Virus record (IMG/VR): IMGVR_UViG_3300046499_000246
Location: 1 to 21,323 of that record
Source of the DNA: a virus
Reading direction: 5' to 3' (one strand)
DNA length: 21,323 nt
In this document: positions 8,309-14,251 of the stretch, one piece after another
How positions within the stretch are numbered: the first letter of the stretch is position 1
Layout: each line of letters starts with the position of its first letter
The notes under the pieces: generated by a model
Told to the model about the DNA's origin: nothing
The model's input: only the letters and a program-made list of their open reading frames with translations
Databases searched by the model: none
Program-made: the position numbers and the translations under genes

Positions 8309-10165
8309 TCAGCCGGTGGCGATCCTGCGGCGGACGGTTGCACCCACGTTGGGCGCACCCCCCGAGCTGAATCCGGCTGTCAGATCCTGGATGCTCGGGC
8401 GACCGCCCGGAGGCAGGCCCGCCTGACCCGGAGCCACGTTCTGTGGAAGCCCGTTCGGGCCGACACCGTCCAGCGGCTCGCCGCCAGGCCCAGCCGCGCC
8501 AGGGGCACCAGGTTCGCCCGGGGCTCCGGGCATGCCAGGTGGGGCCGGCGGGGCCGGCGGTGGCTGGAACGCCTGCACGAACAGGTCGGACAGATCCTTG
8601 CCTTCGCGGCGACCCTGAACGATCGAGGTCGCAGCCTGGAAGAACTGCATCGCCTGGGCCACCTGGCCCTGCGCGATCATCTGCCCGGTCGCGGTCAACG
8701 CCGCAGCTAGACCCTGCTTCAGCCCATCTTCGACGGTCTGCACGTCCAACTCCCGCTGCGCCTGGTCGACGTCGAGGTCGAACGGCAGCTGGCGGCGGAA
8801 GGTATCGCGGCCGATGATCCCGTCACCACGAAGCTGCAGCAGCGTGACGATCGCCGAGTTCGGCGACAAGCCAGCCGCGAAGCCATAGGACACGTCGCAT
8901 CGGGTGTCACCCGCGAGATCCTTGCTCGGCTTGTACGTGAGCTGGAAGCTCTCACCAGACAAGTTTCCCGAGATCGTCTTGGTCTTGTTCGGCCACAGAC
9001 ACAGCTCCATCTCGAAGCACATCTCGGTGGCCAACCGCAGCAGCTCGCCGAGGACGTCCTGGCCAAGACGGATCTGTGTGTCGAAGCCACCCTCAAGCGC
9101 AGAGATGCCACGGCCGGTGCTGCCACCGGCAGGGCCAACGCCTAGGCGGGTGTCCGGGTAGCCCGCGCCCGAGTGCAGCTCCTGCTGGAGCTGTTGCCCG
9201 AGAGCGAACGCGGCCGGCGGAACGTTCAGCGGCACCCGCTGGATCTTGTCCGGGTTGTCGGTAACCAGTACCGCGTCCGGGCCGATCGGGATTTCGTTCG
9301 TGTCGCTCGGCACCGCCAGCGGGGCCTGGACCGCCTTGTGACCAGCTTCGAGCGTCAGAGCAGCCATGACCGCGTTCGCGATCTGCACCCACAGCACGTC
9401 GTCAAACTGGCCGCGTGGCTCACGCTCGACACCAGGCCGCAGGGCGATGACCACCGGGGTGCACTTCATCCCGTGCCGGTAGCCAGCGAGAACGAGGTTC
9501 CCGCGCTCAGGCAGGTACAGCATGCACACCGTGTCGTCGATGTAGCGGACAACTTCGGTGTCAGTCGAGGCGTACGGGCGACCCGTGCGCGGATCGTTGA
9601 GGATGCCGCCCGCGTACTCCGGGAACATCGACGCCAGCTCTTGCGTGTCCTGCCGCCAGATCCTGGCGTACCGCTTCGTTTCAAGCCAGCGGTTCAGCTC
9701 GAAGTACGCACCAGCCGGGTCCTCGAGGTGGATGACCGGCATCTTGTTGGCGAAGTCCGGCTCGATCCAAGCAGGCAGGAAGCCGTAAGTCAGGTACTGG
9801 TCACTGCCGTACTTCATCTGCGTCTGCAGACGCGAGTACCGCCAGTAGTTCGCGCCGATCCGGTTCTTCTTCTCCGCACGCCGCTTGTCCGCGTCGGTCT
9901 TCATGTTGCCGGCCGAACACGCCAGCGACGGCAGCGGAGAGAGGTTCGCAGCCAAGTCCCGGGCAGCGATGTCGACGAAGTTCGCGACCACAGCCTTCGG
10001 ATACTTCTCGCTGAACGCGCCAGGGGCGACGTGCTCCAGCTTGCCACGGCGGATCTGCCGGACCCGGTCGATGGCCGCGTCGCGTTCCACCGAGGTGTCA
10101 CGCATCCGCTTGACGCTCTGAATGATCGAGCGGTCGACCGTTCCGGTCAGGGGAGCCGTCATCAC
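8309..10165 (-). CDS. Portal protein
   Basis: This is the protein next to terminase and is assigned as the portal, the dodecameric ring through which DNA enters and leaves the head. It is 618 aa, within the usual range for large portals. The N-terminal half has alternating helices and strands with Trp/Tyr-rich segments (GANYWRYSRLQTQ, PAGAYFELNRW), as in the portal wing and clip. Residues about 505-590 are very Pro/Gly-rich, with collagen-like G-x-y repeats (PGMPGAPGEPGAPGAAG), and must be a flexible tail. The gene starts GTG ATG ACG; the GTG at 10165 overlaps the terminase stop (GTGA), and the ATG at 10162 is equally possible. Assignment rests mainly on synteny, size and composition. Confidence 0.8.
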   Translation of the reverse strand: MMTAPLTGTVDRSIIQSVKRMRDTSVERDAAIDRVRQIRRGKLEHVAPGAFSEKYPKAVVANFVDIAARDLAANLSPLPSLACSAGNMKTDADKRRAEKKNRIGANYWRYSRLQTQMKYGSDQYLTYGFLPAWIEPDFANKMPVIHLEDPAGAYFELNRWLETKRYARIWRQDTQELASMFPEYAGGILNDPRTGRPYASTDTEVVRYIDDTVCMLYLPERGNLVLAGYRHGMKCTPVVIALRPGVEREPRGQFDDVLWVQIANAVMAALTLEAGHKAVQAPLAVPSDTNEIPIGPDAVLVTDNPDKIQRVPLNVPPAAFALGQQLQQELHSGAGYPDTRLGVGPAGGSTGRGISALEGGFDTQIRLGQDVLGELLRLATEMCFEMELCLWPNKTKTISGNLSGESFQLTYKPSKDLAGDTRCDVSYGFAAGLSPNSAIVTLLQLRGDGIIGRDTFRRQLPFDLDVDQAQRELDVQTVEDGLKQGLAAALTATGQMIAQGQVAQAMQFFQAATSIVQGRREGKDLSDLFVQAFQPPPAPPAPPGMPGAPGEPGAPGAAGPGGEPLDGVGPNGLPQNVAPGQAGLPPGGRPSIQDLTAGFSSGGAPNVGATVRRRIATG

Positions 10166-12051
10166 ACCGCCTCTCGTTCAGCTAGGAGCAGTTCGCGGTA
10201 GTCCGCGAGGTTGACTACGTGCCGCTCGCGAAGCCGATCCTTCGAGGCGTACGGGTTGTTCATGTGGGACGACACCTGTCGGCCACGGTGGAGGATGCGG
10301 TTGAACCCGATCTCTGTGAACCAGCTCGCCATCACCAGGTCTGTTTTCGAGCCCTGCTTCATGCCCGACGGCTGCCAGATCACGTACTGGTTGATCAGCT
10401 CACCCACCCAGGCGTTCTGCTTCGGGTTCGGCAGCTCGATCAGCGCCTTCTCGGGCGTCTTCTTCCAGATGCCGTCACCGCCGTTCGACGGCGGCTCACC
10501 ACAGGTGAGGAACAGCTGGGCCATGGCCGCAATGCCGAAGTCCGGGTCGAACTTGTTCGCGGTCGTGTAGTGCTCCGACAACTTGCAGCCACGGCTACGC
10601 AGGAACTGCAACAGCTCGTCGTCCTGCGTCAGGAAGCGTTGGAACGCGTTCCGCTCGATCACCCACTCGTTGATGCGGTAGGTGTCAGTCAGGCGTTTGA
10701 CGGTGTCGCGCATCAGACGCGGCGTCGTGTTCTTGTTGTTGAAGCCGTCGAGGTAGAACCGCTTCTCAGTCGTCCGGTCGAGACCGGCGACGATCATCGC
10801 CGTGTTGCCGACCGTCGCGGGGTCAAGCCCGCCGACGACGTACAAGCCGTCCATCCCACCAGGCCGGTGACCCATCCCGTTGGCCGTCATCGGGCCCGGG
10901 AACCGCTGCATGTTGATCGACGCCTGGACAGCTTTCGCGTTGAACGTCGCGTCCTCGGCCACGTCCTGCTGCTGGTAGACCAGCGCCCACGTCGCCTCGT
11001 CGCGGCGGATCTTCCGCAGCCGCTTGCCGCTGAACCGCTCAGGCCACAACGGCACCCAGTTCTCCGGGTTGCCGTCGCCCTCATCGAGGACCGCCGGCAT
11101 CGAGAAGTACGTGTAGACCTTGTTGTCGTCGAAGTCGACGGTGTCGCGCATCGTCGAGTACAGGTCGACCGGCGCGACACGGGTGCCGAGAACCCCCAGC
11201 AGGCCAGCGCCGTCCAGGCGCGACTCGACCTCCTGGTCAAGCCAGCGCCGCTGCTTGTCGTACTCGTTGACGTTCGCCAACGTCACCGCATCGTCGAGGA
11301 GGATGACGTCCGACCGCGCACCGTAGATGCGGCCCCCGATGCCGAGGGCTTGCATGGTCGGGTCCTTCTCGCCGTCGCCCTTGCCCTGGACGAAGATTTG
11401 CGTCTGCGTCCAGCTGGAGTCGGGGTCCTTCCACCCGCCATCAGGGGCGAAGCGGAGGTGCATCTCGCGGTAGACCGGGGACGTGAGCCGGAACTTCACC
11501 GCGCCGAGGATCTGCACCGCGAGGCCCTGGTCCTTGCAGACCACGATGATCTTGATATCGGGGTCTTTGTGGATCAGGTACGTGCACCAGTTGATCGATA
11601 TCGAAGTCGTCTTCGCGTGCCCAGGAGGCACGTTGATGATCACGCGACCGGCGGGCACATCTGGCCGGCGCGACTCCCACTTCGTTCCCGGGTCATGCCG
11701 GAACACCGGCAGGATGTCGCGAGGCTCGCGCCCTTCAAGGACGTCCCACATCCGAAGCTGGTGCGGGAAGAGTGGCTGCTTGAGGTACTGCTCGCAAAAG
11801 ACATCGAACGGTGGCAGCTCAGGCCGACCAGAGTCCTTGATGTCAGCCCGCGTCGACCGCAGCTCCTGTAGCGCAGCCTTGAACTCAGGATCGTGCTTCT
11901 GCCAGTCGCGATACGTCTCAGGCGACCGCCCCACCGAGGCACACGCCTCGGCGACCTTCGCGCCGCCAGCGATCAGCTCAAGCACCTTCGCCTTGGCCTC
12001 TGCGACCGGGATCTGCTTCTGGGGGCTGCGGCGGGCTACCGACTTCGCCAT
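10162..12051 (-). CDS. terL: Terminase large subunit (ATPase/nuclease) with N-terminal HTH
   Basis: This is the DNA-packaging motor. The ATG at 12051 is chosen because GGAGG lies 6 nt upstream; a longer frame to 12096 lacks such a site. In the 629-aa product, residues 14-55 hold a helix-turn-helix (VAEACASVGRSPETYRDW), the kind of module normally in the small terminase. Walker A is VPPGHAKTT (141-149) and Walker B is VILLDD (249-254). The C-terminal RNase H-like nuclease is marked by VVGGLDPAT with D410 as its first metal ligand. No separate small terminase gene is seen, so this protein may recognise DNA itself. The portal follows with a GTGA overlap, and the gene overlaps its predecessor by 16 nt. 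Confidence 0.93.
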   Translation of the reverse strand: MAKSVARRSPQKQIPVAEAKAKVLELIAGGAKVAEACASVGRSPETYRDWQKHDPEFKAALQELRSTRADIKDSGRPELPPFDVFCEQYLKQPLFPHQLRMWDVLEGREPRDILPVFRHDPGTKWESRRPDVPAGRVIINVPPGHAKTTSISINWCTYLIHKDPDIKIIVVCKDQGLAVQILGAVKFRLTSPVYREMHLRFAPDGGWKDPDSSWTQTQIFVQGKGDGEKDPTMQALGIGGRIYGARSDVILLDDAVTLANVNEYDKQRRWLDQEVESRLDGAGLLGVLGTRVAPVDLYSTMRDTVDFDDNKVYTYFSMPAVLDEGDGNPENWVPLWPERFSGKRLRKIRRDEATWALVYQQQDVAEDATFNAKAVQASINMQRFPGPMTANGMGHRPGGMDGLYVVGGLDPATVGNTAMIVAGLDRTTEKRFYLDGFNNKNTTPRLMRDTVKRLTDTYRINEWVIERNAFQRFLTQDDELLQFLRSRGCKLSEHYTTANKFDPDFGIAAMAQLFLTCGEPPSNGGDGIWKKTPEKALIELPNPKQNAWVGELINQYVIWQPSGMKQGSKTDLVMASWFTEIGFNRILHRGRQVSSHMNNPYASKDRLRERHVVNLADYRELLLAEREAV

Positions 12052-12239
12052 GACGCCCTCCGCACTCCAACTTCGAGCGGGCCGCTGTCCAGCCACCGTT
12101 CCTCGTCGTCGGCCACGGGGAACCCGAACGGGATCTCATCCGCACCGACGGAGACCAGCTCGACGTCGGGCTTCTCGCGTACGCCCATCACTAGGTCGGC
12201 GAGTACGAAGGACCCAAAGGAGATCCGCAGAGCCAGCAC
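12036..12239 (-). CDS. Small protein upstream of terminase, 67 aa
   Basis: The GTG at 12239-12237 is preceded by GGAGG at 5-nt spacing; a longer frame to 12314 runs into the tRNA-like gene and terminator and is rejected. The product is short and acidic in its second half (VELVSVGADEIPFGF, DDEERWLDSG), with no recognised domain. Its end overlaps the terminase start by 16 nt, so the two are translationally coupled. It lies just after the tRNA terminator and is the first gene of the virion operon. It could be a reduced small terminase subunit, but no DNA-binding motif is evident. Confidence 0.6.
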   Translation of the reverse strand: MLALRISFGSFVLADLVMGVREKPDVELVSVGADEIPFGFPVADDEERWLDSGPLEVGVRRASWRSR

Positions 12240-12256
12240 ACGAACCTCCGGGTATG

Positions 12257-12285
12257 AAAAAACCCGGCCCCATCGGGAACCGGGT
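12257..12285 (-). terminator. Intrinsic terminator after the tRNA array
   Basis: On the minus strand ACCCGG and CCGGGT pair around TTCCCGATGGGG and run straight into TTTTTT. It ends 5 nt downstream of the last tRNA-like gene and 17 nt before the start of the small terminase-upstream gene. It therefore separates the tRNA transcript from the late operon, whose promoter or antitermination must lie here. Confidence 0.85.
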
Positions 12286-12290
12286 GTGTG

Positions 12291-12458
12291 TGCTCGCAGA
12301 TGGGATCGAACCACCGACCACCGCTGGCGCTTTCCGTACTTTCCAGGTGCCTGGCGCTAGCGACCAGTCGGCCGAGAGTTTTCCGTAGTCGCGTTGATCC
12401 AGCAGCCGCTCTGTCCATTGGCCGGAGTTTGCTTCCGGCTCATCGGGCGCATACGAGC
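12291..12458 (-). tRNA. tRNA-like element, 168 nt, interrupted or degenerate
   Basis: The 3' end is tRNA-like: T arm GGTGG-TTCGATC-CCATC, then TGCGAGC and discriminator A, with CCA not encoded. The only complementary 5' strand nearby is GCTCGTA at 12458, a full 7-bp acceptor with one G-U, placed 11 nt after the previous tRNA gene. Between them are about 140 nt rather than the usual 60 or so. A 5-7-5 hairpin CCGGA-AGCAAAC-TCCGG could be an anticodon arm reading CAA (Leu) but has G at position 33. There is also a D-arm-like AATGGACAGAGC and a CACCTGG/CCA..GGTG helix. It could be an insertion-bearing tRNA, a fusion of two broken tRNAs, or another RNA with a tRNA-like 3' end. Confidence 0.4.
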
Positions 12459-12469
12459 ATGTGTGAACG

Positions 12470-12553
12470 TGCGTGCCCCAGGACTCGAACCTGGCATCCC
12501 CAAAGGGAAAGCGGATTTGCCGTCCGCCGAGCGAGCCGCCGCTCCTAACACAC
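12470..12553 (-). tRNA. Class II tRNA-like gene, anticodon GCA by position, G33
   Basis: An 84-nt cloverleaf folds completely: acceptor GTGTGTT/GGCACGC (three G-U), D arm GAGC-8 nt-GCTC, anticodon arm GCGGA-CGGCAAA-TCCGC, a 16-nt variable arm (TTTCCC..GGGGATG), T arm CCAGG-TTCGAGT-CCTGG, discriminator A. The variable arm makes it class II (Leu, Ser or Tyr in bacteria). The anticodon at 34-36 reads GCA (Cys), with G instead of the near-universal U33. The anticodon stem equals that of actinobacterial tRNA-Tyr, whose loop is CTGTAAA, so a Tyr origin with changes at 33 and 35 is plausible. Aminoacylation identity cannot be stated. Confidence 0.7.
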
Positions 12554-12561
12554 ATTGCTGC

Positions 12562-12632
12562 CAGGCCAGGGAGGATTCGAACCCCCATACATCCCCGCGC
12601 GTCAGGTGCTCTGCCACTTGAGCTACCGACCT
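12562..12632 (-). tRNA. tRNA-like gene with broken anticodon arm
   Basis: The 71 nt have an acceptor AGGTCGG/CTGGCCT (7 bp, two G-U), TA, a canonical D arm GCTC-AAGTGGCA-GAGC, and T arm GGGGG-TTCGAAT-CCTCC, with discriminator G. The anticodon segment ACCTGACGCGCGGGGATGTAT is 2 nt short and cannot form a 5-bp stem with a 7-nt loop: the 5' half CCTGA is typical, but its partner TCAGG is gone. It may be a pseudo-tRNA, or a tRNA body kept for another purpose. It is 7 nt from tRNA-Phe and 8 nt from the class II gene. Confidence 0.6.
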
Positions 12633-12639
12633 GGACTTG

Positions 12640-12712
12640 CCGCAACCCGAGGGGTCGAACCTCGAACCTCCCCCATTTCACGGGGGCGCTCTGCCAATTG
12701 AGCTAGGTCGCG
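12640..12712 (-). tRNA. tRNA-Phe (GAA)
   Basis: A standard 73-nt cloverleaf: acceptor CGCGACC/GGTTGCG, TA, D arm GCTC-AATTGGCA-GAGC, anticodon arm CCCCC-GTGAAAT-GGGGG with U33 and anticodon GAA, 5-nt variable loop AGGTT, T arm CGAGG-TTCGACC-CCTCG, discriminator G. CCA is not encoded. It is the most canonical tRNA of the array. Confidence 0.93.
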
Positions 12713-12782
12713 AAATGCCGCATCATTGGCCTGCGTGCGGCTCACAGGTGTCGTCAGCCCAGGCGCACCGAGACTGACAGAG
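12713..12782. other. 70-nt spacer in the tRNA array with one inverted repeat
   Basis: It has no T arm and so is not a tRNA, although it has tRNA length. It holds the 6-bp inverted repeat GCCGCA/TGCGGC over a 13-nt loop directly after the 5' end of tRNA-Phe, possibly a processing hairpin. Confidence 0.4.
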
Positions 12783-12852
12783 CAGAGACACCAAGAATCG
12801 AACTTGGCTCAGCCGGTTTTGGAGACCGGCCGCCTCCCAGAGGCATCCCTCC
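12783..12852 (-). tRNA. tRNA-Trp (CCA) with shortened D arm
   Basis: The anticodon arm CCGGT-CTCCAAA-ACCGG has U33 and anticodon CCA; variable loop CTGAG; T arm CCAAG-TTCGATT-CTTGG. The acceptor GGAGGGA/TGTCTCT pairs with one G-G mismatch. The D arm is reduced to about CCTC-TGG-GAGG, a 3-nt loop without the usual A14 or GG18-19 context, giving only 70 nt. Discriminator is G and CCA is not encoded. Identity is clear; whether it is fully functional is not. Confidence 0.75.
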
Positions 12853-12857
12853 GGACC

Positions 12858-12887
12858 TCAGAAGGTCCAAGCACCGTCGCGAAACAT
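12858..12887 (-). CDS. Nine-codon ORF with near-perfect Shine-Dalgarno (MFRDGAWTF)
   Basis: AGGAGGAGGTGTC stands immediately before an ATG, one of the best ribosome-binding sites in the window. The frame closes after nine codons (M F R D G A W T F) with TGA, 5 nt before tRNA-Trp. Upstream, AGTACGT and ACGTACT form a 7-bp inverted repeat right before the Shine-Dalgarno. It contains one Trp codon. It may be a leader peptide, the stump of a decayed gene, or a ribosome-loading site on the tRNA transcript. Expression is not shown. Confidence 0.35.
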   Translation of the reverse strand: MFRDGAWTF

Positions 12888-12997
12888 GACACCTCCTCCT
12901 AGTACGTCCCGAGCGACCTCTCACCCACGTACTGGTGATTCACCGGGATAGGGCCTACGGCACCGCCGACGATCGCCTAGTCAAAGCGGAGATGCTG

Positions 12998-13077
12998 TGG
13001 AGGTGTGGGGAATTGAACCCCAGTGCGCCGGCAGGCCGTCATGCGGTTTTCCACCGACGTCGAATCCATCCACCCCC
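12998..13077 (-). tRNA. tRNA/tmRNA-like RNA, 80 nt, identity unassigned
   Basis: Acceptor GGGGGTG/CACCTCC (7 bp, one G-U) and T arm TGGGG-TTCAATT-CCCCA are complete, with discriminator A and no CCA. There is no normal D arm: nucleotides 8-20 read GATGGATTCGACG, matching the D-loop segment of tmRNA (GG-TTCGACG). An imperfect hairpin CGGT-GGAAA-ACCG has a 5-nt loop that looks like a Ser-GGA anticodon loop missing two bases. A CGG-CCTG-CCG helix could be a variable arm. There is no space for a tag-peptide frame. It is either a degenerate class II tRNA or a minimal tmRNA-like tRNA domain. Confidence 0.5.
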
Positions 13078-13080
13078 GTG

Positions 13081-13169
13081 TGCTGAGGCCGGGTGCCGAA
13101 CTCGATTAAGGCCGAATGGCGATCCGCAGACCCGTGTGGCCACACCCGTTAAGCTGCCGTTCCCGCAGC
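13081..13169 (-). tRNA. Possible degenerate tRNA-like element, 89 nt
   Basis: GCTGCGG and CCTCAGC pair 6 of 7 as an acceptor, with discriminator A. TCGAG-TTCGGCA-CCCGG is a T-arm-like hairpin with one mismatch and G in place of A58. It starts directly after the stop codon of the 129-aa gene and ends 3 nt before the next tRNA-like gene, as array members do. I cannot fold a convincing D or anticodon arm; it instead contains the palindrome GTGTGGCCACAC. The call is weak. Confidence 0.28.
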
Positions 13170-13559
13170 TCACCCCAGCAACGAACCCGTACCGCGGGCT
13201 GCGGTCCCCCACTCGCTCAGTAGTGGCCCTGCATGTGGCCCGAGCTGGCGAAGGTGGGAAAGAACAGGCTTGACGACATCACTGTCGACAGGAGCCCATC
13301 CGAGAAGGTCGGCTGCCCTCGCAAGTGGAAGGGTTTTCGGCAGCCGAGAAATGTTGAACCCCAGAAGCTCCAGCGCCTCGAACACCGCCTCGGTGTCGAC
13401 CTTGTGCGCCACCACCGGGGCGAAAAGCCCGTACCTCTGCCGCCACTTCCGCATCAGGTCCGGCACATCTCGAGTTTCACTGATCCGCGCAGACCAGTCG
13501 GGGAAAGCCCCGACAAGCACGTACCTCTTCACCCACACCCCCTCGGTCACCAAGAACAT
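13170..13559 (-). CDS. Hypothetical protein, 129 aa, upstream of the tRNA array
   Basis: The codon use looks phage-like. The product is basic at first (KRYVLVGAFPDWSARI), then has RKWRQRYGLFAPVVAHK and a helical region VFEALELLGFNI. The second half resembles a small helical DNA-binding or adaptor protein, but I do not recognise a family. ATG at 13559 has a poor ribosome-binding site. The in-frame GTG at 13532, with GAGGGG 6 nt before it, is at least as likely and gives 120 aa. It is the most upstream gene of the leftward segment, followed directly by tRNA-like genes, and downstream of the hairpin array at 13601-13879. Confidence 0.6.
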   Translation of the reverse strand: MFLVTEGVWVKRYVLVGAFPDWSARISETRDVPDLMRKWRQRYGLFAPVVAHKVDTEAVFEALELLGFNISRLPKTLPLARAADLLGWAPVDSDVVKPVLSHLRQLGPHAGPLLSEWGTAARGTGSLLG

Positions 13560-13600
13560 TACCGTCAGGTGTCAGCGAAGTCGTGGGGTTTCCCGTACCG

Positions 13601-13879
13601 GACGCCCGTGATTAGGGAGACGGGCGTCTAACTATTCATGGAGCATCGGGCGTCTTGACGCCAAGTCTTACGGGCGGCTGAAGCCGCCTAACTAGCTGGG
13701 CGTCCCTGACGCCCTAAGTCCGGGTTCGAACTTCGTTCTCACCCTTATATATACCTCGGACAAAAAATACGGACAGTTGAGACGAGCCCCCTTAAACGGG
13801 GGCGAGTTAACTAGTAAATGAGACCTACTTCACAGGTCCGGGAACCGAAGGTTCCCCGTACACGACGCCCCCAGGCGTC
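13601..13879. repeat. Array of seven GC-rich perfect stem-loops
   Basis: Stems: GACGCCCGT/ACGGGCGTC (13601-13628), GGCGTC/GACGCC (13649-13662), GGCGGC-TGAA-GCCGCC (13673-13688), GGGCGTC-CCT-GACGCCC (13698-13714), GCCCCC/GGGGGC (13786-13803), GGGAACC-GAA-GGTTCCC (13840-13856), GACGCC-CCCA-GGCGTC (13864-13879). Three are followed by TAACTA, directly or within 4 nt (13629, 13689, 13808), and one by TAAGTC. Four share a GGCGTC/GACGCC core, so they look like amplified copies. They have no T tracts, so they are not ordinary terminators. Confidence 0.7.
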
Positions 13880-13882
13880 ACA

Positions 13883-14008
13883 CCCGCACTCCTCCCCCCG
13901 GATACCCCCTACACCGCCTCCCCCAGAAAAATGAGCGTAGGGACGTTTATATGTACGCCGGCCGCCACGGGAAACGGGGGGTCAAAGCCGGACAGGGTGG
14001 GGCGAGGG
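13883..14008. other. Opposed G-runs (quadruplex-prone) on both strands
   Basis: On the minus strand, runs of 3-6 G occur at 13883-13924 (four runs). On the plus strand, runs occur at 13969-13971, 13976-13981, 13995-13997, 13999-14002 and 14006-14008. Both are in non-coding DNA between the hairpin array and the iron boxes. Folding is only a possibility. Confidence 0.35.
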
Positions 14009-14165
14009 CTGCTCTTCTTCGCATACCCGGACATGACCCATCGAGATCAGCCTATCTTCCCAGGTCAGGGGGCATATTCCATGCCCACCATGCCCATGGT
14101 CTATGGGATTTGATCCGAACTCCCTTGTCCCCTAGGCCTGGCCAGCCATGCCAGCGACAGGCCGG

Positions 14166-14199
14166 ACGCCGGTACCGGCGTGACAGTGCCCGAGGGCAC
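14166..14199. repeat. Palindrome and hairpin upstream of the iron boxes
   Basis: ACGCCGGTACCGGCGT (14166-14181) is a perfect 16-bp palindrome. GTGCCC-GA-GGGCAC (14186-14199) follows at once, 12 bp before the first iron box. They may be protein-binding sites or a hairpin pair. Confidence 0.55.
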
Positions 14200-14210
14200 G
14201 CTAGGCCAGG

Positions 14211-14229
14211 TTAGGTTAGCCTTACCTAA
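14211..14229. promoter_or_regulatory. Iron box 1 (DtxR/IdeR/DmdR operator), perfect match
   Basis: TTAGGTTAGCCTTACCTAA fits all 19 positions of the actinobacterial iron-box consensus TWAGGTTAGSCTWACCTWA. That site is bound by the Fe(II)-dependent repressors DtxR, IdeR and DmdR1. It lies in non-coding DNA. No clear -35/-10 pair could be fixed around it, so the controlled transcript and direction are unknown. Confidence 0.8.
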
Positions 14230-14251
14230 TGGATGGTGCCAGCACAAACGG

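Noticed and set aside
9173-11871. Long plus-strand frames opposite portal and terminase (342 and 550 codons).
   Set aside because: Shadow frames of clearly assigned genes, with no starts or domains.
12291-12458. A tmRNA tag frame (GCAAAC... reading AN..., with DQRDY) in the 168-nt element.
   Set aside because: The frame has no stop before the T arm and no tmRNA D-loop signature; the DQRDY resemblance to actinobacterial tags is probably chance.
12136-12681. A 181-codon minus-strand frame across the tRNA array.
   Set aside because: It runs through tRNA-Phe, other tRNA-like genes and the terminator; its peptide is translated tRNA sequence.
12998-13077. A full-length tmRNA gene.
   Set aside because: The 5' signature is there, but the 3' tRNA end follows after only 80 nt, with no tag frame or pseudoknot region.
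13601-13879. CRISPR array or intrinsic terminator cluster.
   Set aside because: No constant-length repeat with variable spacers, and no T tracts after the stems.
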